A stretch of 10,960 nt of DNA. Source: an uncultured Romboutsia sp. (GTDB lineage: Bacteria > Bacillota > Clostridia > Peptostreptococcales > Peptostreptococcaceae). The position numbers and the translations under genes are program-made. The notes under the pieces were generated by a model. The model saw nothing but the letters and a program-made list of their open reading frames with translations. It made no database searches and was not told where the DNA came from. Positions 9,984 to 10,960 of this stretch are shown here, piece after piece. The stretch covers positions 1 to 10,960 of the forward strand of contig CALFLM010000015.1 of the NCBI GenBank assembly GCA_937880075.1. The letters run 5' to 3'. The first letter of the stretch is position 1. Each line of letters begins with the position of its first letter.

Positions 9984-10960
9984 CTAGTTGATAATCTTAA
10001 AATCATTATTCATAAGTTTAAAGTTATCTTTTATATTTTCTGTCATATATATTTCTTTATCATTTGTTATAAATATTGCATCTACATTATCTAAATCTTC
10101 TACAAATTCAATTCCTTCTTTTAGACCCTTTGTGAAAGTTAATGTTGATAAAGCATCTGCATCTATTGAATTATCTGCTACTATAGATACACCTGCTATA
10201 TCAGTTTCATATGGATATCCTGTTTTAGGATTTAAAATATGATGATACCTTACTCCATCTTCTTCTATAAATCTTTCATAGATTCCACTTGTTACAACTG
10301 TTTTATCAGATACATCAAGTGCACCAATAACTTCACCTCTATCATTAAATGGATCTTGTATGCCTACTTTCCAGTTGCTATCCGAGTTTTTTAATCCTAA
10401 TGCATATATATTTCCACCTAAATCAATTATCGCACTATTTACACCTTCTTGTTTAAGTATTTTAGCTACTTCATCAGCTGCATATCCTTTTGCTATACTT
10501 CCAAGATCTACTTCCATTCCTTTTTTGGTTAAGAATGCTTCTTTTGTAGAGTCACTTATTTTAACATTGTTATAATCTATGTATCCTATGGTTTCATTTA
10601 TCTCATCCTTACTGGGTACTTTAGCATCTTCAAGTCCTATACTCCATAATTTGACTAATGGCCCTATTGTAATATCATAACTTCCATTAGATAATCTAGA
10701 GTATTCGATTCCCTTTTTTAATATATCATAACTTATATCACTAAGTTTTACTTTCTCTATTCCCGCACTTTCATTTAACTTTGTTATTTCAGTATTTTCT
10801 TTATTAATACTCACTGAATCTTCTATCTCTACAATCTTTTCAAATGCCTTATCTAAAGTTTTCTGATTACCTCCATCATAAAGCGTTATACTTATTGGGG
10901 TCCCCATAAATATTTCTGTCCTGCTTATAGGTTCATTAATATTTTTTTTAGAACATCCTG
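9984..10960 (-). CDS. apbE: ApbE, lipoprotein FAD:protein FMN transferase (N-terminus beyond window)
   Basis: ApbE attaches FMN from FAD to a Thr or Ser of redox proteins such as RnfG/RnfD or NqrB/NqrC, on the outer face of the membrane. The frame is open to the window edge. Before FMGTPISITLYDGG it reads GCSKKNINEPISRTEI, whose Cys is the expected lipidation site, so only the signal peptide is missing. Counting from the MGT methionine: GSYDITIGPLVKLW (75-88), VDLGSIAKGYAADE (133-146), IIDLGGNIYALG (160-171), HHILNPKTGYPY (222-233) and the Mg2+-site motif DADALST (249-255). The 307 visible residues plus the lipoprotein linker are a normal length. The in-frame ATG at 10907 should not be taken as the start. 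No target flavoprotein is encoded in the window. Confidence 0.94.
   Translation of the reverse strand, partial: GCSKKNINEPISRTEIFMGTPISITLYDGGNQKTLDKAFEKIVEIEDSVSINKENTEITKLNESAGIEKVKLSDISYDILKKGIEYSRLSNGSYDITIGPLVKLWSIGLEDAKVPSKDEINETIGYIDYNNVKISDSTKEAFLTKKGMEVDLGSIAKGYAADEVAKILKQEGVNSAIIDLGGNIYALGLKNSDSNWKVGIQDPFNDRGEVIGALDVSDKTVVTSGIYERFIEEDGVRYHHILNPKTGYPYETDIAGVSIVADNSIDADALSTLTFTKGLKEGIEFVEDLDNVDAIFITNDKEIYMTENIKDNFKLMNNDFKIIN

Noticed and set aside
10360..10575. Plus-strand short frames within apbE
   Set aside because: Antisense shadows of a gene with all ApbE motifs; the frame at 9988-10242 is the same case.

Overview
The window looks like chromosomal DNA of a low-GC Gram-positive anaerobe. 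AT-rich coding is dominated by AGA, ATA and TTA codons, Shine-Dalgarno sites are strong (GGAGG, AAGGGGGAG), and intergenic gaps are short with many hairpin plus U-run terminators. Gene content (PepT, a Clostridia-type NAD kinase, a lipoprotein ApbE, a NA37 nucleoid protein) fits Clostridia, perhaps Peptostreptococcaceae. That placement is an inference from content and style, not a database match. No phage, IS or CRISPR genes are visible.

Layout. At 1-399 (-) is the N-terminal part of an unrecognised membrane-anchored protein. It diverges from a stand-alone acyl carrier protein gene (548-775, +). A perfect 18-bp inverted repeat acts as a shared bidirectional terminator between acpP and a convergent gene for a 70-residue double-membrane-span protein with a Cys3 tail (809-1021, -). 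Next comes a two-gene minus-strand unit: RluA/RluD-type pseudouridine synthase, then a nucleoid-associated NA37 protein (3105 to 1144). Divergent from it, across a gap with two adjacent palindromes, is a plus-strand pair: NAD kinase and a YfcE-type phosphodiesterase (3255-4635), closed by a clear terminator.

The middle (4685-6186, -) is the most unusual part. It encodes a 427-residue protein with a basic head, about 295 residues of almost uninterrupted alternation of small residues (mostly Ala) with Asp/Glu, and a Cys-rich C-terminus. Four isolated cysteines punctuate the repeat in the same local sequence. A small Lys/Ser/His-rich protein follows in the same transcription direction, so the pair has opposite charge. 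The repeat DNA is far richer in G+C than its surroundings.

Upstream lie PepT (6354-7577, -) and a CNNM/CorC-type membrane protein with paired CBS domains (7690-8946, -), each with its own terminator. The roughly 1-kb gap 8947-9983 has no intact gene. It contains two consecutive plus-strand terminator hairpins with C-rich apical loops and other C-runs nearby, read here as two candidate small RNAs with anti-Shine-Dalgarno potential. It also holds a possible decayed minus-strand reading frame with one in-frame TAG. The window ends inside apbE, a lipoprotein FAD:protein FMN transferase whose signal peptide lies beyond the edge; its lipobox Cys is still visible.

Functionally the known genes are housekeeping: fatty acid synthesis (ACP), rRNA modification, NADP supply, tripeptide breakdown and flavinylation of redox proteins. 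The candidate novelties are the acidic alternating-repeat gene pair and the C-rich small RNA pair.
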